From positions 992,001 to 1,056,000 of the forward strand of contig JAGQDJ010000024.1 in NCBI GenBank assembly GCA_022885665.1: 64,000 nucleotides of DNA. The letters run 5' to 3'. The translations under genes were made by a program, and so were the position numbers. The stretch comes from Triops longicaudatus (lineage: Eukaryota > Arthropoda > Branchiopoda > Notostraca > Triopsidae). Positions 23,939 to 37,260 of this stretch are shown here, piece by piece; the first letter of the stretch is position 1; each line of letters begins with the position of its first letter. The notes under the pieces were generated by a model. The model saw only the letters and a program-made list of their open reading frames with translations, did no database searches and was not told the DNA's origin.

Positions 23939-23946
23939 TGACGTCA
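23939..23946. promoter_or_regulatory. CREB/ATF-type palindrome upstream of SoxC start
   Basis: A perfect TGACGTCA lies 722 bases upstream of the chosen SoxC ATG. This is the full cAMP-response element bound by CREB/ATF bZIP dimers in animals. It is either in the 5' UTR or in the proximal promoter, since the transcription start is unknown. The sequence match is certain; function is inferred from position and from other copies nearby. Confidence 0.4.
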
Positions 23947-24238
23947 CGCGCTCTAGCCAATCTCCAATCGTTTTGGGCGGTGGATTCGTACAACGGAGGC
24001 CCGATGGGACGGTTTGGGAATACTCGCAAATCACTGCGCAGCGCTACGGAGCATGGAGCTGCGTTCACAAACTGTTCGCGGACTCTCGCACAAAGTGCTC
24101 TTGCACTTGGTGAGAAGAGCTAGTACGAGACGCGACTGGAAACTAAGTCAGACTATGTGATAGTTTTCTGAGTGAAAAACGTCGTTTGAATTAGAGTTTC
24201 GAACAATTTTGTGCGAATTGGACTGTTTGTGGTCGTCA

Positions 24239-24244
24239 TTTATA
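24239..24244 (-). promoter_or_regulatory. Possible TATA box for SoxC
   Basis: On the minus strand, TATAAATG lies about 1.0 kb upstream of the SoxC ATG (plus-strand tttata at 24239-24244). A start about 30 bases further would give a roughly 1-kb 5' UTR with no intron. No clear initiator is visible at the expected spacing, and many developmental genes lack a TATA box, so this is only a candidate. Confidence 0.15.
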
Positions 24245-25110
24245 CTTCAGTGTTAACGTTTCTTGCACCTTAAAGTTTTTGTGTGATCTTTTTCTCAGTG
24301 TAATCATTTTATCAAATTAATGGCTAAACATTATTAATTTAATTCGAAAAAGATTGTTAACCAGTGAATTTTTCATGTAAAAAGTTTGTCACGTTAGAAA
24401 TACAAATAAAACATAATTTTTCAATAAATCTTTTTATTATTGACTCGTCTAAGTGATCCTCTTAAATAAAATTAAATAAACACAATACTCTTCCATTTCT
24501 CAGTATCTTTCATCGTTGTCGAGTGTAAAACTTGTGGCATTACGTTTCACCGTAATCGAGTTCGTTTCACAGAAATGCAAAGTTAACGAGCCTGAAATTT
24601 GTCGCGACGCATCTCAGCTGTGTGTTTTTAAACGTGTGGTTCCATAATTACAGAACAGTTTAAACGTGCAATTGGTAAACAATTTCGCCGTGTTTTAGAA
24701 GATCGACAGCGATCTCGGAGCTCATGTTGTCCCGGTTGGGGTAATTTTCACTGGTAACATCCAAGTAGAGGGGGGTTAGTGCAAGAGTTCTGTCCCTGAG
24801 CGACGAGTCTTGATTACCTCGTTAAGCTGTCGCGTTACGTTATTTAACCAACACGGTGAACTGTTGATTAGTTCGGTATTCCTCTCTGAAAGCCATGGAA
24901 AGCGAAATGTGACCACGCTAAAACAAAAATTCTAGCGTCAGGACTTGAAACTTGATCATGAGGTTATAAAACCGGTGCACCAAGTTGTTTTCGATAGTGC
25001 ATGGTGTTCGCTGTTAGCATGTGAAAATTGACAACGAATTGTGACATTTGTTTATTTCTCAAGTTTCGAAAATAAAAGCTTCTTCCACGACAGACCGGGG
25101 TGGATGGATC

Positions 25111-25123
25111 GGGGGGGGGGGGG
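25111..25123. repeat. 13-G homopolymer
   Basis: An uninterrupted G run, followed after AAA by another G-rich block (ggggg, then ggtaggg). It could fold as a G-quadruplex on the plus strand. Confidence 0.9.
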
Positions 25124-26347
25124 AAAGGGGGTTAGGTAGGGTCTTGAAAACCCAAAGAACCTTTGAAAAGTTTTTCGCGAGAAGAACCCGTTTGTCGGAC
25201 GTTCGTTGGTCCCTTTCGCCTTGTCTTAGCTGTCTTAAAAGTGCGTTTCTAAAATGTTTTTCCGAGGGGTAAGGTTTTCTCAACTCTGGCCTCAACTTAG
25301 CACGATGGTAGTGCAGTTGTGTTGCCCTCTCCGTTCTCCTTTGCCAGATGCCCACTTGTCAAACCAGTCCGTTTTTAAATTTGTTCCCTTTTTTACCTTT
25401 GCCTTGAAAAGTTTCCACCCTTCGCCTTTAAGACCCACATAAATTGCAGTCACGAGGCTCGCTCTTTGCCACCCCTAACCCCTTGTATACTTTACTCTTA
25501 AATCAGGAATAAATTGTAATAAAATACATCTGTCCAAAATTTTGTTTTCGGGTGGAGTTTAAGTCCTTGAGTATCTTAAATCATCATTAGTACGCAAGAA
25601 TGGACACTACTCCATTAAGCCAGCGCTTTCGAACCCTAGCAAATTACCCAAAATTGGGTACATAAGCTGAAACTCTGGGTAACGACATACTGAAGTTCAC
25701 TCACGTTGGGGAAAAAATTACTGATAAGCGATATCTGGGTGACAGTAGAGTTAAGAAGTGAAACTTTCAGACAGTATCTTATGGCGTGTGTTACAGCCCA
25801 GGAAAACATTACGGTAGTTTCTGGGAAACCATTGCATGGATAGCCGCCTAAACCGAAATCGTGCAAGTATTCCTAAGAATTGTGATCCTAATCGATGCGT
25901 GTTGGCATGAGAAATACGCTAAACTAATGTTTGCTGTGTATTACTGTGTTGTGTTAGATAACTGAAGTGCAATGTGTTCGAGACCATAGCGATGTAGATC
26001 ATCCGAATTGAAACGGAAATGGCATGGGGGGAGGCCGGCAGGGTGATAAGAATGGGCCAGATGGAGGGAGAGGCAAGGAAGAGAACAGTACAGTACTGTC
26101 AACTGCAACCGTAGAGGCCTAAGGTCACTTGGAATGAGAAGGTCCGTCCGCTGCGTTGGACACAGATTTTTCTAGCCGAGGGTTTTTCCTCGTAAGAGGG
26201 GGAGGGGATTTCTGCGTGCCTATGCGTTTATGTGTTGTAGGATGGCAAAGTAACGGGCACTTAACGGGCCTCTTTTTTTCCTGTGCTTAGGATAGGGCTA
26301 GTGCCCCTGTTTATGACAACGGTTAGTACACACGCAGATCATCGGGA

Positions 26348-26355
26348 TGACGTCA
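26348..26355. promoter_or_regulatory. CREB/ATF-type palindrome, distal 5' flank of SoxC
   Basis: A perfect TGACGTCA within the 10-bp palindrome aTGACGTCAt lies about 3.1 kb upstream of the SoxC ATG. It sits just before a poly-T/poly-G tract and the assembly gap. Function is inferred only. Confidence 0.35.
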
Positions 26356-26546
26356 TAAATCCGTAATGGTAGCAAATGTCCTTACTGAGCATTCATCCCT
26401 ACGGGAAAACCTATATTGGCGTAGAAAGCGATGCCTTAGTCATAGTAGATACATGCGTGTAGAGAACATGATGAAAGGCGGGTTGCTACACCACATTTAA
26501 AAGAGTCTTGCCCTTGTAGGCTGTTCCGTCTGTTTCGTACGTGTTC

Positions 26547-26575
26547 TTTTTTTTTTTTTTTTTGGGGGGGGGGGG
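26547..26575. repeat. T17-G12 homopolymer pair abutting the gap
   Basis: Seventeen T residues run directly into twelve G residues and then into the assembly gap. The tract itself probably caused the gap. Confidence 0.9.
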
Positions 26576-26597
26576 NNNNNNNNNNNNNNNNNNNNNN
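26576..26597. other. Assembly gap (22 N)
   Basis: An unresolved stretch; its true length may differ from 22. It lies about 3.4 kb upstream of the SoxC ATG, so promoter-side sequence could be missing. Confidence 0.99.
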
Positions 26598-29500
26598 GTA
26601 CAAGGAGAGGGGTGTATTTTTTACAATGTTTGGTTGCTCAGGTAACTAGTCTGGTGTGAAGTAAAGGTTGGCTGACCTTCGTGAAAACGACCTGGTGACC
26701 TGTATCTCGACCGCAGTTTCAGCCAAACAAGTTTCAGGGAGAGGGCTGAAAACGTTGGTCGTCGATCCGAAATTTTTGTCCAGATTCTTCACAGTAAGTT
26801 GTGTTGTCTTTGAAAATAAATAAATTTAGAGAAGAAAATCTATTTAAACGTTATTCAAAGCTCCATGCATAAGATGACCAGCTTTTTGGAAAATGGAATC
26901 AAGTGTTATTAGGAGTAGAGGTTATTCGGTGGTTCGGTTCCTCTAACAGTTCGCTAGGAGTCCATTAGTCACAAAGTCTCATTTTCTTTCTTTCTTTTTT
27001 TTTTTGAGGTGGGGGGGGGAAGAAAAAATAATCACTCAGCAGAAGAAAAATCGACTTCAGGGGGTGAATTCAAAGAAATTGTTCCAGGACTTGATAGTAG
27101 AGGGTGGAAAAGGGGAAATGCCTGTCTTAGGCCTATATCGACTCAGGAAGGGCGCAAAAAAATTGAGGCGAGGGTGGTAGTGGTGAAGTGAAGGAGAAAA
27201 ACCTCGACATTGATCGCCAGTGCTTCCGGAGCTAAATGAAAACGCCCGCCCGATAAAAGTTGGATGAAGAGAAGATAGTCGGGTCTTTACCTCTGTTACT
27301 TCCCCCAGCCTTGCAAGAACTTTGGAGGGTGAAGAGTTGCGTGTAGGCTCTTCCGCTTTTATAGGTGGCCTCCGACTTGGTTTTCTTTTGACAGAGCCCT
27401 ATATTTCTTTTGACGCAGGAATATCTTGACATTTTCTCCCATTTTCAGTTTTTTCTCGCTCGCGTGAGGCTGTCTGTATGTGTCGTTCCGGTAGGTCTGC
27501 TTTTGGCCTGATGACGTTTCCTTTTCCACTGATGGAGATTTACCAGGAGCGAAGGAGACTGTATGCTTGTAGGGCGAGCTGAAGATGACAGGCCTGAGAT
27601 GAAAGAGGGCAAAAACGTTCAAGCGTTCACTGAGCAACAAACTTCCCAAGGGAAGATTTCTATATCGTGATGCAGGTTTTGTTCTATATCCCCCCAGCCC
27701 ATCTAACCCTGTGCTGATGCAAGGACGAACAAGAAAATTTCCAAGGGTGGGGGGGGGCTTAAATACAGGGAAAGAAACCTGCAGCTGTCAGAATTTTCAT
27801 TGCTCGATTCCGCACTATCCCTCCGCCTCTCAAATGTAAAGAATACAATGAAAGCATTTTGAGGGGAAAAAATGGAACAGACTGCGAGCACTTCAATATT
27901 GCACTCTTTCATCCATATATCCCTATTTCAATCCCGAGTTTTTTTTTTATTCTTATGGAAAAGGGAAAATGTTGGTTAAAAACGAGAAGGCCACACTTTT
28001 TGGGCCTACATTTCCATGAAAGATTGTGTAACGCAAAGCAAAGACGGGCTTGTCATGGTGTGTTAGTCAAATGAAGTTGCTGTGTGAAGATAGTGCGCAG
28101 GAAGTCGAGGTTACAGTAGCACGGCCCGGCGTGGCTACATAGTTAATTAGGTTTGAGGCTTGATCCTGTCTTGGTCCAAACTTGGAGGACTTTGACATCT
28201 ATTCCGAAAAAATCCTGTCATATCCTGAGTTGATGGCGTGTTAAGTTCAAAGTGTGCCAACCTAAAGTAAAGTGAATTGCTCGAGCACCATGTTCTTTTG
28301 AGCTCAGCTTTGCTTAAGCCTCAAGACGCACTCGGATGGATGGCAATATTGTCAGGCACGCCATGCTTACAGCTCCCAATGCACAGCACCTCTTTCTTGT
28401 TGGTTAGCTTTCTGAAATATAATACGGCGTCGAGGAATGTCAACTCTATTTCCGCAAAGTATATAGCGTTCCCTGTTCTGGCGCTATTAAGCCTAACACG
28501 TGTAAATTTAATTTTGGGGCGCGCAGGAAAAACTATGATCGTTAGCTTTTGGAAGCACAATGAGGAATTTTCTCCCTATTTCTCCAGGTCTTCTTTTCTT
28601 CCTTTTCGGAACTGTAAGGTTTAATATTATGTGTTAATTGAATTCTTCCCTAGCGTTGAGATAGACACGGAAATGAGTGTAAAGACAGGAGTCTTTGAAG
28701 ATCGATTGGCTGCTGTTCATTAGGCTCTTCTTAGCAAAGAGTTCCGCGGAATTGAGGAAGTTATTAATAGGCGAAATAAAACATCGTTTCCCAGCTTGAG
28801 TTGTACTGATAAATTCGTGCAGGAAATCGAGGAAGGGAGGGCGAGAGCAATTCAAGCAGAATTAGTTGGAAAAACTTTTCTGTTGTGTAGCCTTCTATTT
28901 CACCTTAACTCTGACTTGGGTGTCATGCTCTGATAATGAAGTGAGGAGGAATAAAGATAGAGCAACAGCAGAGAGAAAGGTCAATTTGTAATCATTAACG
29001 CTGCTGACCGCTTGTTTCCGGACGACAGAGTTCTTACTTGGGTGTCACTTCCTCTCGGGCTGGCCATGGCAAGCACTGTTGGTAGGGTTGCTGGAAGAGG
29101 GAGAGAGAAACAGGGAGAGGCCTTCTGGCTTTGTAGTGCAGCACCCACCCCGATGTGCAAAACTGAATGTTCTCTCCTATAATTGAGCATTGCGGGAAGG
29201 GACACGGGAAGTTCGGTCAAATTGTCATGCTTGCCCCCTTTTTCCTACAGCCCACCTCGGTTTTTCGATCTACAGTACACCAGCTTTGTCCGTAGTGCTA
29301 GTTAATTGGCATTGCTTTCGGTGAAGGGTAAAATCCGCTACTGTGCTGCTGATCCACACCTTCTATTTCGGCACGCTACTTTGTAGCTTAGCAGTCTTCC
29401 TCGGCAACCAGCACAGCCAATGCCCAACTAGGAAAACAGTTCTTATGAAGAATCAACAGAGAAAAAATCAAGTCAAAACGTGAACTTGACTAGCTTTGGC

Positions 29501-31150
29501 TGCGCCTAGCTGACGCAGGCTTCTTAAGGGTTTCCTCTAGAGATGGAGATTTTCCTATAATACTAGCTTTTCCTCATTTTTATAGCGTGGTCTAGGAACC
29601 GGAAGATAGTTTGCGAATAGACGCTGCGTGGAAGGAAAGGACAGAGCAAGGGAAGGAGTAGTCGTAGTGTACGGAAACTATAATAATGGAGCACAGGAGC
29701 GATAAACGGGGCATGTAGGGCGTGGAAGTTGTTCGTGTCCACTGAGGCCCAAGTGCGTTGATGCTGAGCAAGTTCGCTCTTAAGTCCGATAACTTTTGCT
29801 TGAGGTTTGCTCGCTTTGTGCATGTCCGCGAAACGGACGGATAAAGCCGAAACGGAAAGAGCACTTGGCCATCCATCATGCTACTGTTTACCCAGGGTAT
29901 GGCCAGCTGCCACCCTTCACGCTGACCTTAAGCTTTTGGCTTCAACATCTCGTACAGTCGAGAGCACGGCATTGCTGTAGTAATGTGTGCACTGCTGGAC
30001 GTGTCCTTTCGAATTGGGATGGATTTGGTTCAAGTCTCGGGGACTATCGGACAATTATCTTCTCCCATCGGCTTGTTAATTTAGGGGAAATCGCGTGACA
30101 AAGTCGGAAGTCACTCACCGGATCACCAATTGGTATTTACCTCAGCCTATCAATTTCCTCAAGTGATGACCTGCGACGTTGCGGATGGGCAGCGTATACA
30201 ATTATCAGATATGCCGAACATATTGGCCAATGTTTCTCTCAGTGAACAACCTACGTTGGTTTGTATAGAAACGGCTGACAATCCCTCACCCCATCCCACC
30301 TCACTGCCTAACATAGGACGATATTCATGAAAGTAGGCTTTCAACGTGGATGGCTATTCTCCCGGAACACAGGGTCCAAGTTCCCGCTTGGGAATGGGAG
30401 ATCGCCACGCAAGATTATGGTGAAACCTAAATGGCTAGGCTTGGACGTAATATCTGTCTTGCATAAGACATGCCTTATAAACCATCCTGTAGGCCTATAT
30501 ACAGCCCACTCTAGGGACAGTGTTGAATAGGGAAGAAATGACGGCTGTGTATATATAGGCTGCCATAATGTGAATGTATGTTGGATGTATTATATATGAA
30601 TGGGTTAACAGAAGGCCGGCTGGTAATATGCCACGTTGGCGGAGTTATTTCGTCAATGGGTAGGGAAAGGGTTAGGGCCAGGGTACAATACGTGCCGTTT
30701 TGAGCTATACATGCTTGGCACGTGGGACGTCTGGACGTGAGACTGCGACTATACGACTCTTCCTGACTCTCTTGTGTCGTGCCAACTAGGCGAGAAAGTT
30801 TCTTGCTGCATGCTTGTAAACGAGAGCGTGCACCATGTAGCCCCAAGATCAAGTCAACATATCCTTGAATGTGTACGAGTGTGTATGTGTATACGTATGG
30901 GCTTCGGTAACGAGGTGTAGCGAGCAGCAGCAGCCGGCATCATTTGGAAAACTCACACCTGCCTGGGCAGCTGAAACACGCACACACAACTGAAAGTATG
31001 CACACTATACACTGTGCATGAGCTCTTTCTTACTGGGATATTGCCCTTGCCCTCCTCTCTCTCACACACACCAAACTTGCTCTTGAATGAAAATGTTCCT
31101 CGCCTCGTTCCATTGCTGAATCGCTTAGCTGGGGCGCTCCCATCAAATTC

Positions 31151-31200
31151 GCTCTCACTCTCTATCTCTCTCTTTCTCTCTCTCACTCTCTGCCTCTCTA
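31151..31200. repeat. CT-rich microsatellite
   Basis: An imperfect (CT)n tract with occasional A, T and G interruptions. A CT/CA-rich tract at 31051-31072 and a GGT-rich tract at 31303-31326 lie close by, so 31.0-31.3 kb is a simple-sequence cluster. The open frames here merely translate these repeats. Confidence 0.9.
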
Positions 31201-31302
31201 TGGTTGATAAAAGAAGCGAATTCGTGATGGCGAAGAACGTTGGCGGAAGGTAGGAGGCGGAGAGGGTACCTCCTGTGTAACCCAGGACTCGTGAAATCCA
31301 TA

Positions 31303-31326
31303 GGTGGGTGGGTGGTGGTGGTGGTT
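31303..31326. repeat. GGT/GGGT simple repeat
   Basis: A run of GGTG units on the plus strand, part of the simple-sequence cluster at 31 kb. Confidence 0.85.
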
Positions 31327-34300
31327 TTGCTTGGGCTGATACCAAACATCAGCATCAGCAGCTGCTTTAGCTTGCCTTTTTTTTTCAAGTGTATGTGGGT
31401 TGGCAGGGAGGTGAGGGGAGCTTCGATTTGAATGGCTGCCTTCGATGTTGCAATGTTCTCAAAGTTGGCCACATCCTAGCGAGGAATGCTGTAGTAAAGC
31501 AGGCAGGAAACAGGGAGACTTAGCGAGCCTAGGTTGAATCTTATCTCGCTCGTGTCCGAAGATTTCAGAGGGAGGTTTTTGCGTGGGAGTAGGTCGAGAA
31601 TGAAGGCGAGGTGAGACTGAGAGAGCAGCTATCCCTTGAAGCTGCGTCATTAAATAACTTCCCTCTTGCAACAAGAATGGTGATTGCGATTAACATCGTG
31701 CTAACGAAAACGTAGCAGCCAATTTTCGCTGTGAGGTTTTCAAGTTAACATCCTAGCAAACGTTCCGAGTGGTATCTCCATGCTTCAGCAAAAGGGCGAC
31801 GAGGGGCCAGGATATCCGTACACAGACCCGTAGCTGAAAATTGAAAACCTTTTTCCTAAGGTATATGGAAAAATAGTTGAAATTCTTGAGGTCCAAGAAG
31901 GAAAAGCAGGCTAATGAGTTCAGTTGGGAAAAGACGCTGGAGGTCGACGAGCGTATTTTGCTGGGCTGAGTCCCGTGGATTGAGGCTTTTCGTAGTGTCG
32001 AGATTATGGGGCGGTTTTTTAATAGGAGAGAGACGTAAATGAACTTTCTTCTTCGCTGTTGTGTTCAGTTTGCTTTATCACAGCCTTGACTTTATGTTAC
32101 AGAGAAACGACCCCAGCAAAGACCGCCACGCTTCAATGACCAAATGCGTTTGGCAGAAAGCATTTTGACGTGCCTGGTTTCTTCACATGTGCATGGGTTT
32201 CAGCTCTACCCCCAAGCTTTCTAAAAGTAATGTGCGATTGAGTGCAAAGTTAAGAAATTAAGAGCCGAAAAAGAAGCAAGACTTGATTCATACGTTTCTT
32301 GTAACGAACTTGGCTAACACACTTTCCTGCATCTGCATGCAACATTTCTTCCAGGTGCTTTTCATTCAGTCAGCTGCGGCAATTTGGCAAGTACTGCTAG
32401 GTCAGAGTAGCCCTTACTCGTCCAGGCAACGGTTTTATAGCGACTCTTCGGTTGATTGAGCTGGTCTTTATTTTCTTTCTCGAAAAAAGCAGGTGTAGAA
32501 ATAAACTGTAGTGGGCTGAAAGTTTCTGGCATTGTTTTGTGTCTGCGTTGCAAATTTTGTCTAAAGCCTTTTCATTACAGCCCTGGCAACACCACTGATA
32601 GAAGTCTAAATTTTTTTTGTTTTATTTTTTTCCACAGATAAAAATCATGCAGCTAGAGAATATCTAAAAGGGGTGATAAAGGGTTGGGGGCGAAGAGGTC
32701 CATTACCTGGGTGCTCTCACCATAATAGTAGGGAAGTGTAGGGTGTCGACTGTATGAGTGGACCGGACAAAAAGGGTTGGCCAGGTTTGAATAGCGAGCT
32801 TTTCCAAGCATTGAGTATATGCATGGTTGTGCAGCCACTGTGTGTGCACGAGGGGTGTGTAGTGTGTATGTGTTGGCATCAAAGGGTGCTAATGTTCGAC
32901 TCCCAAGTATTATAGGGCGCCAGGTTGCCTCGAAAAAGTCTTCCTTTCATCATGATGGGAAGCGCACACATTGCCAACCCCGGACAAGGGTGGAACCAGC
33001 CCCGGATGGCAATAGGGGGTGTCCCCCCGAGAGCCAGTAATGAGTATATGTATAATATACTCTCTTCAAATTCAGTATACTGTGCTATGTCAGGCTAAGG
33101 GTTTATTTTCAGAGGATGCAGGAGAGACCAGCACAGCACAGGCAATAGCCGTAGCTTCTTCGCAAGGGTATGATTGTTGGTCATTAAGCAGAGGACAAGG
33201 CAAAGCTCTCGTCAAGGGAAAAAAAAGGGTGGAAAAAGAAACCACAGGTGAGCCACGTCGCGTCGCCAGCAGGCCGGGGAACCTGAACTTTGCCCGGTTT
33301 GGCGTTCTGCGTGAAGGCCCCTTACGACCTTCGTGGCCCCCTTTTGGCTGGCGCTGAGATTTCTGGTTTTGGGGGAGGGTATTGGAAGGGGGGTTGTAAG
33401 CGGGAGGATGAGCCAAGACGGAGCCTTCATTAATCATGAATAGCAGTGCATGCATACAGGGTGAAAAGTTTTCAGAGGCGGTTTTCAAATCCGGAGTGCT
33501 ACAAAGTGAGAATATCGAGACCTTAGCTTCGAAAAGCTGAAGGGCCGTTAACCCCCTTCCTCTTTCGTTCTCCCAAGACCCTACTGACCAGTTCTACCGT
33601 TTCGAACAAGTCTGAACTTCAGGAGGTTTGAGGTCTTGGCCACTGCCTGTCATTTCCTGATCCTGACTTTCGGTGTTCAACAGGCTCGGGCTCGTTATTC
33701 CACGTAGTGGTGAGCTTTTTGACATTCTTATCCGAACTTAATGGGTAACCTTAGACGATATTGGATTGGAGGCTTCGGAAACCGCTCCATCAAGGGACCA
33801 GGAAGACTGGCGTATTGAATTACGCAATAACGACCTGCACTCGTTCTGAAAGATATGAATAGAAAATTGGTTATTCCCAGACCACCTGTTGTCCTTCTAA
33901 AGCAGTTGACGATCGAGCAATGAGCTTTTTACGGTGCATTATATTACAGTAATAAATATTACATGATATTGTATCGTAGGAAAAATCTGGAACTCGTTAG
34001 TCACCGCAATACGCCGTTCGCAATCTAGGCACCATATTTTTCTAGAACACCTGGGCTTGCGGCAACAAACGTCTGTCTTGTCTTGTCTCGCCTTCCATCC
34101 TGGTTTTTACGTCCAGATCAGGTTTTGGGTTAAAGTATTTCGATTAGACCTGGAATTAAAGTAGAGGGAGTAGAGCTAGGGCCTGTTGGTAGGCTTACGT
34201 TTTGATTTGGGAGAAGGCGAGTTGGAAGGGAGGCGTTGCATAGAAGGTTCCTGGTAATAGTTGGTGGCGTTAGGCTAGGCTATTGAATTCCCCGTAAGAC

Positions 34301-37247
34301 TTAATAGCAATGCCATATAAATTATAGCCCTCCCCGTAGAGGACGAACCAGGGTCTAAGATCCTGGAGAACCCGAAACAGAGGGAAAAACTAGGCAGAAA
34401 GGGTCTGGTGGTGTGCTTCGCCGTGCTAACTATTCTGCTCCTGCCAGCGCGTTAAAACCTATCGAGTTACTATGCGGAGGGAAGCAGTTTTTCTCTGGGA
34501 TGGGGGTTAAAATTCTAATTTTTTTCCTTCATCTTTTTCTATTTTGTACATGTGACGAGGGGTAAACTTACAAGTATGCAGATGAGGGCCCGCCGTTCTG
34601 CGGGCGCTTTAGGCGAAGAGTTTTACACAGGCACCTACAAGTCCCAAGGTCGTATATAACAAGCGAGTGCCAAAAGAAGCACACGCATACACATGCATGC
34701 CTTGAAAAAGAATCGAAGCCAGAATCAGTCCCTGCCTGGACATGTAACCTTACAACAATATTAGCAATGCCTAAAGCTTTAACGAATGCTGGTACTTTAA
34801 GTTCGGCTGGGTCCGGGGGCTGCTAGTGGTGGTCTAAGGCCCAAGAAATGTGATCCAGCTGCCTTACATTTTCTTCTTTCGTTTCTGTCCTTATGAGATT
34901 TCACGCCGGTTCCGTTCCAAGCCAGGGCACAGGCGAGGCAGCACACCGTATTATAAAAGATCAAGCATCCGGCTCGGCGAGCATATGTTATTCCGGCCAT
35001 ACCATGAGAGCAAATTATGTAGCATAATGGACTGCTAACACTGTGTGCTTGTAGAGGGGCTACCATACGGTTTTTGCTCTCAAGCTTTTAGTTTAGCAAA
35101 GTCTGTCTCCAGTGGTTTGGCTAAGGTGGAGTTGGGTAAACTCCAGTCCAAAATCCAACCAGGGCACGTTTCAAACATTTAGTTTAAATCAAAACTTGGT
35201 GTTTCATTAGCCCTGCGGATTCAGAATCCAGTTACAACAAACACTAGCTAGTTTTTATCGGAATTCCAAGTTTCTTGGCGTGTTTGATGTGAAAACTACT
35301 CAGAGGCCTGCGGGATGACTGAGACAATCTAGGCAGGGTGGACGCCAGGTCCTATGGGTCTAAAGATTGGGGGGTAACAGACTGGGCAGAAAGTTGCATT
35401 AATTCCGGGGAAGACGAAAGGAGTCGTTCGTTGGAAAAGAGCAAGGATTCGTGTAAGGTACAATATGTGAGCTCCAAGCTTGAGTAACGTAAGATTAGAT
35501 TGGACGGAAACCGTTGTGAATGGAGTTTCAGATTAATAATTTTTTTAGCAGAAAAAAAGCTGGCTGAGATAACGGTATAACAATGAGAATCGACTGTAGA
35601 AAGAAAGAGAGAAAAAAAGGAAGAGGAGCATGGAAAGCTAGATAAAAGTGCGACAGAGAGAGATGAGAGGCCCCCAAACCCCCTCCTCACTGGGAAGTGG
35701 AGGAAAACGCCCAAAAGAATCAGCCAAGCATGTCAGCTCTAGCCATGGTGTCGGTGTTGGTGCTTATGGTGGTGGCAGTGGTGTGATAGCCAAGAACGGT
35801 CAGTTCCGTTTTTGCTCCTCGCCCAAGTTCCTATAGGAAACTATATCTGTATTGATTTTTGATAGATCTCCTTGGCTCCGAGGTATCATATCCTATTCAA
35901 TACAAAAAGGGTCCTAGCTTTCCTAGGCAACGTAAAAGCAGACCGTTTTTCCCATTGCTTTTCGACCTGTACTTGAAAATCCAAACTGATCGACTCTGTT
36001 GTAATGTTCCAACAATGCGGAGGGGCTTTAGATTTTTCACTGGAGAAACGGAGAGAAGTAGCGAAAGCAGCGAGAGGGGCGCTAGATTCTGCTTAGGTGA
36101 AATGTGTAGGGAGGGGGGGAAAGTTTCTAGATTTTCTTGTGTGTTGAAAATGAGGAAAAAAGGGGGAGATATCGGATTTGGGGGGCTATATTAGAAGAAC
36201 GTGAAACTGCTGGCGGAGGATCTGGTTTTTTAAAAAGAAGAACATGGTACCATTAAAGGAGCTGAGGAAGAAGGGGGGAAACACAGAACAGTAGAAAAAT
36301 CCAGTGCTGGGTCGGTGCCCAAAAGCTCTGAAATAGCATTTCCATGTGAATTGAGTGAATGGATGGTCATGTCGGAGTGAGGGAAAGAACAGGAAGAACT
36401 TTGGGGATGGCCAGCCAGCCAGCCAGGAGCTTTGCTTTAACTTTTGCATGGGAAGGAAGAATCCCAGCTATAACTTATATGGTCTTCGCCCTCTTTCTCT
36501 CTCTCATTCTGCTTCACGGAAGCAAGGATCACCGATTTTAGTGATGCTAATGTCTACTCTGTGCTGTATGGGCGACAGTACTGTAATCTATAGTGAACGT
36601 AACGCGAGTTACGGGCTGCGCGAAGTAGATGAAAGATTTTACATACAATTTCGGGGTTGTGGTGGACTTTTCGGGGAGCCAAGAAAGTTGTTTAAACGAG
36701 GCAGCGAACAGTTTGGGAACTGTGTCCTTTTTAGCCGAAGACAGGTTTTAGAAGGCCACACTGGCGATGTTTAGAGGAAGGTGATGCCAGAGCAAGGAAA
36801 TTTGGTGTCGGAGAGAAAAGTCAGAAGACCAGAAACGAGAGAATAATGAGAAAGTGGTCATTATTGAATGTCACGTGATGAGGGTACGTGCGTTATTGAT
36901 GGTCAAGTTCCGGAGCGCTGGGACCATGCAGCTTATTGGGTGTTGGAAGTTAACTGGTGCATAGCACAGAGCTGGAGTTTAAAATGGGTAAGTCCAACTA
37001 ACATCGGAAGTGTTTTCGAAAATGACTTACTGACCTGGGACTCGCGAATCTCCATTTCGGACAGTAATGAGGTGCATCGGTCAAGTTTGCAGGAAGAGCT
37101 GTGAAAGATGAGCTAAATTTTGGCGAAAAGGAAGCAAATGCGAGAAAATGCGTCGAGTTGGGGAAAAGAAGCCGGCGCATTCCCCAGCCGTCTACGACTC
37201 CACGCTTGCTGCCGCAACTTGTCTTTGCTTTCTTTTCGTCAGCACCG

Positions 37248-37260
37248 TCATCATCATCAT
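37248..37260. repeat. TCA microsatellite
   Basis: A short (TCA)n run of four units. Confidence 0.8.

Larger units (their letters stand above)
23218..26575. other. 5' UTR/promoter region of SoxC (boundaries unknown)
   Basis: No other gene is seen. The stretch includes the upstream in-frame ATG (23268), a TGACGTCA at 23939, a possible minus-strand TATA at 24239, an AT-rich block at about 24.2-24.7 kb, a 13-G tract at 25111 and a second TGACGTCA at 26348. One of these parts must hold the SoxC start of transcription unless a distal promoter is used. Confidence 0.45.

Noticed and set aside
30021..30045. tRNA-like word ggttcaagtc
   Set aside because: Flanking bases do not pair into a T stem and there is no A box at the right distance.
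30953..31472. Overlapping minus-strand frames of 105-130 codons rich in R, E and S
   Set aside because: They are translations of the CT/CA simple repeats at 31 kb.
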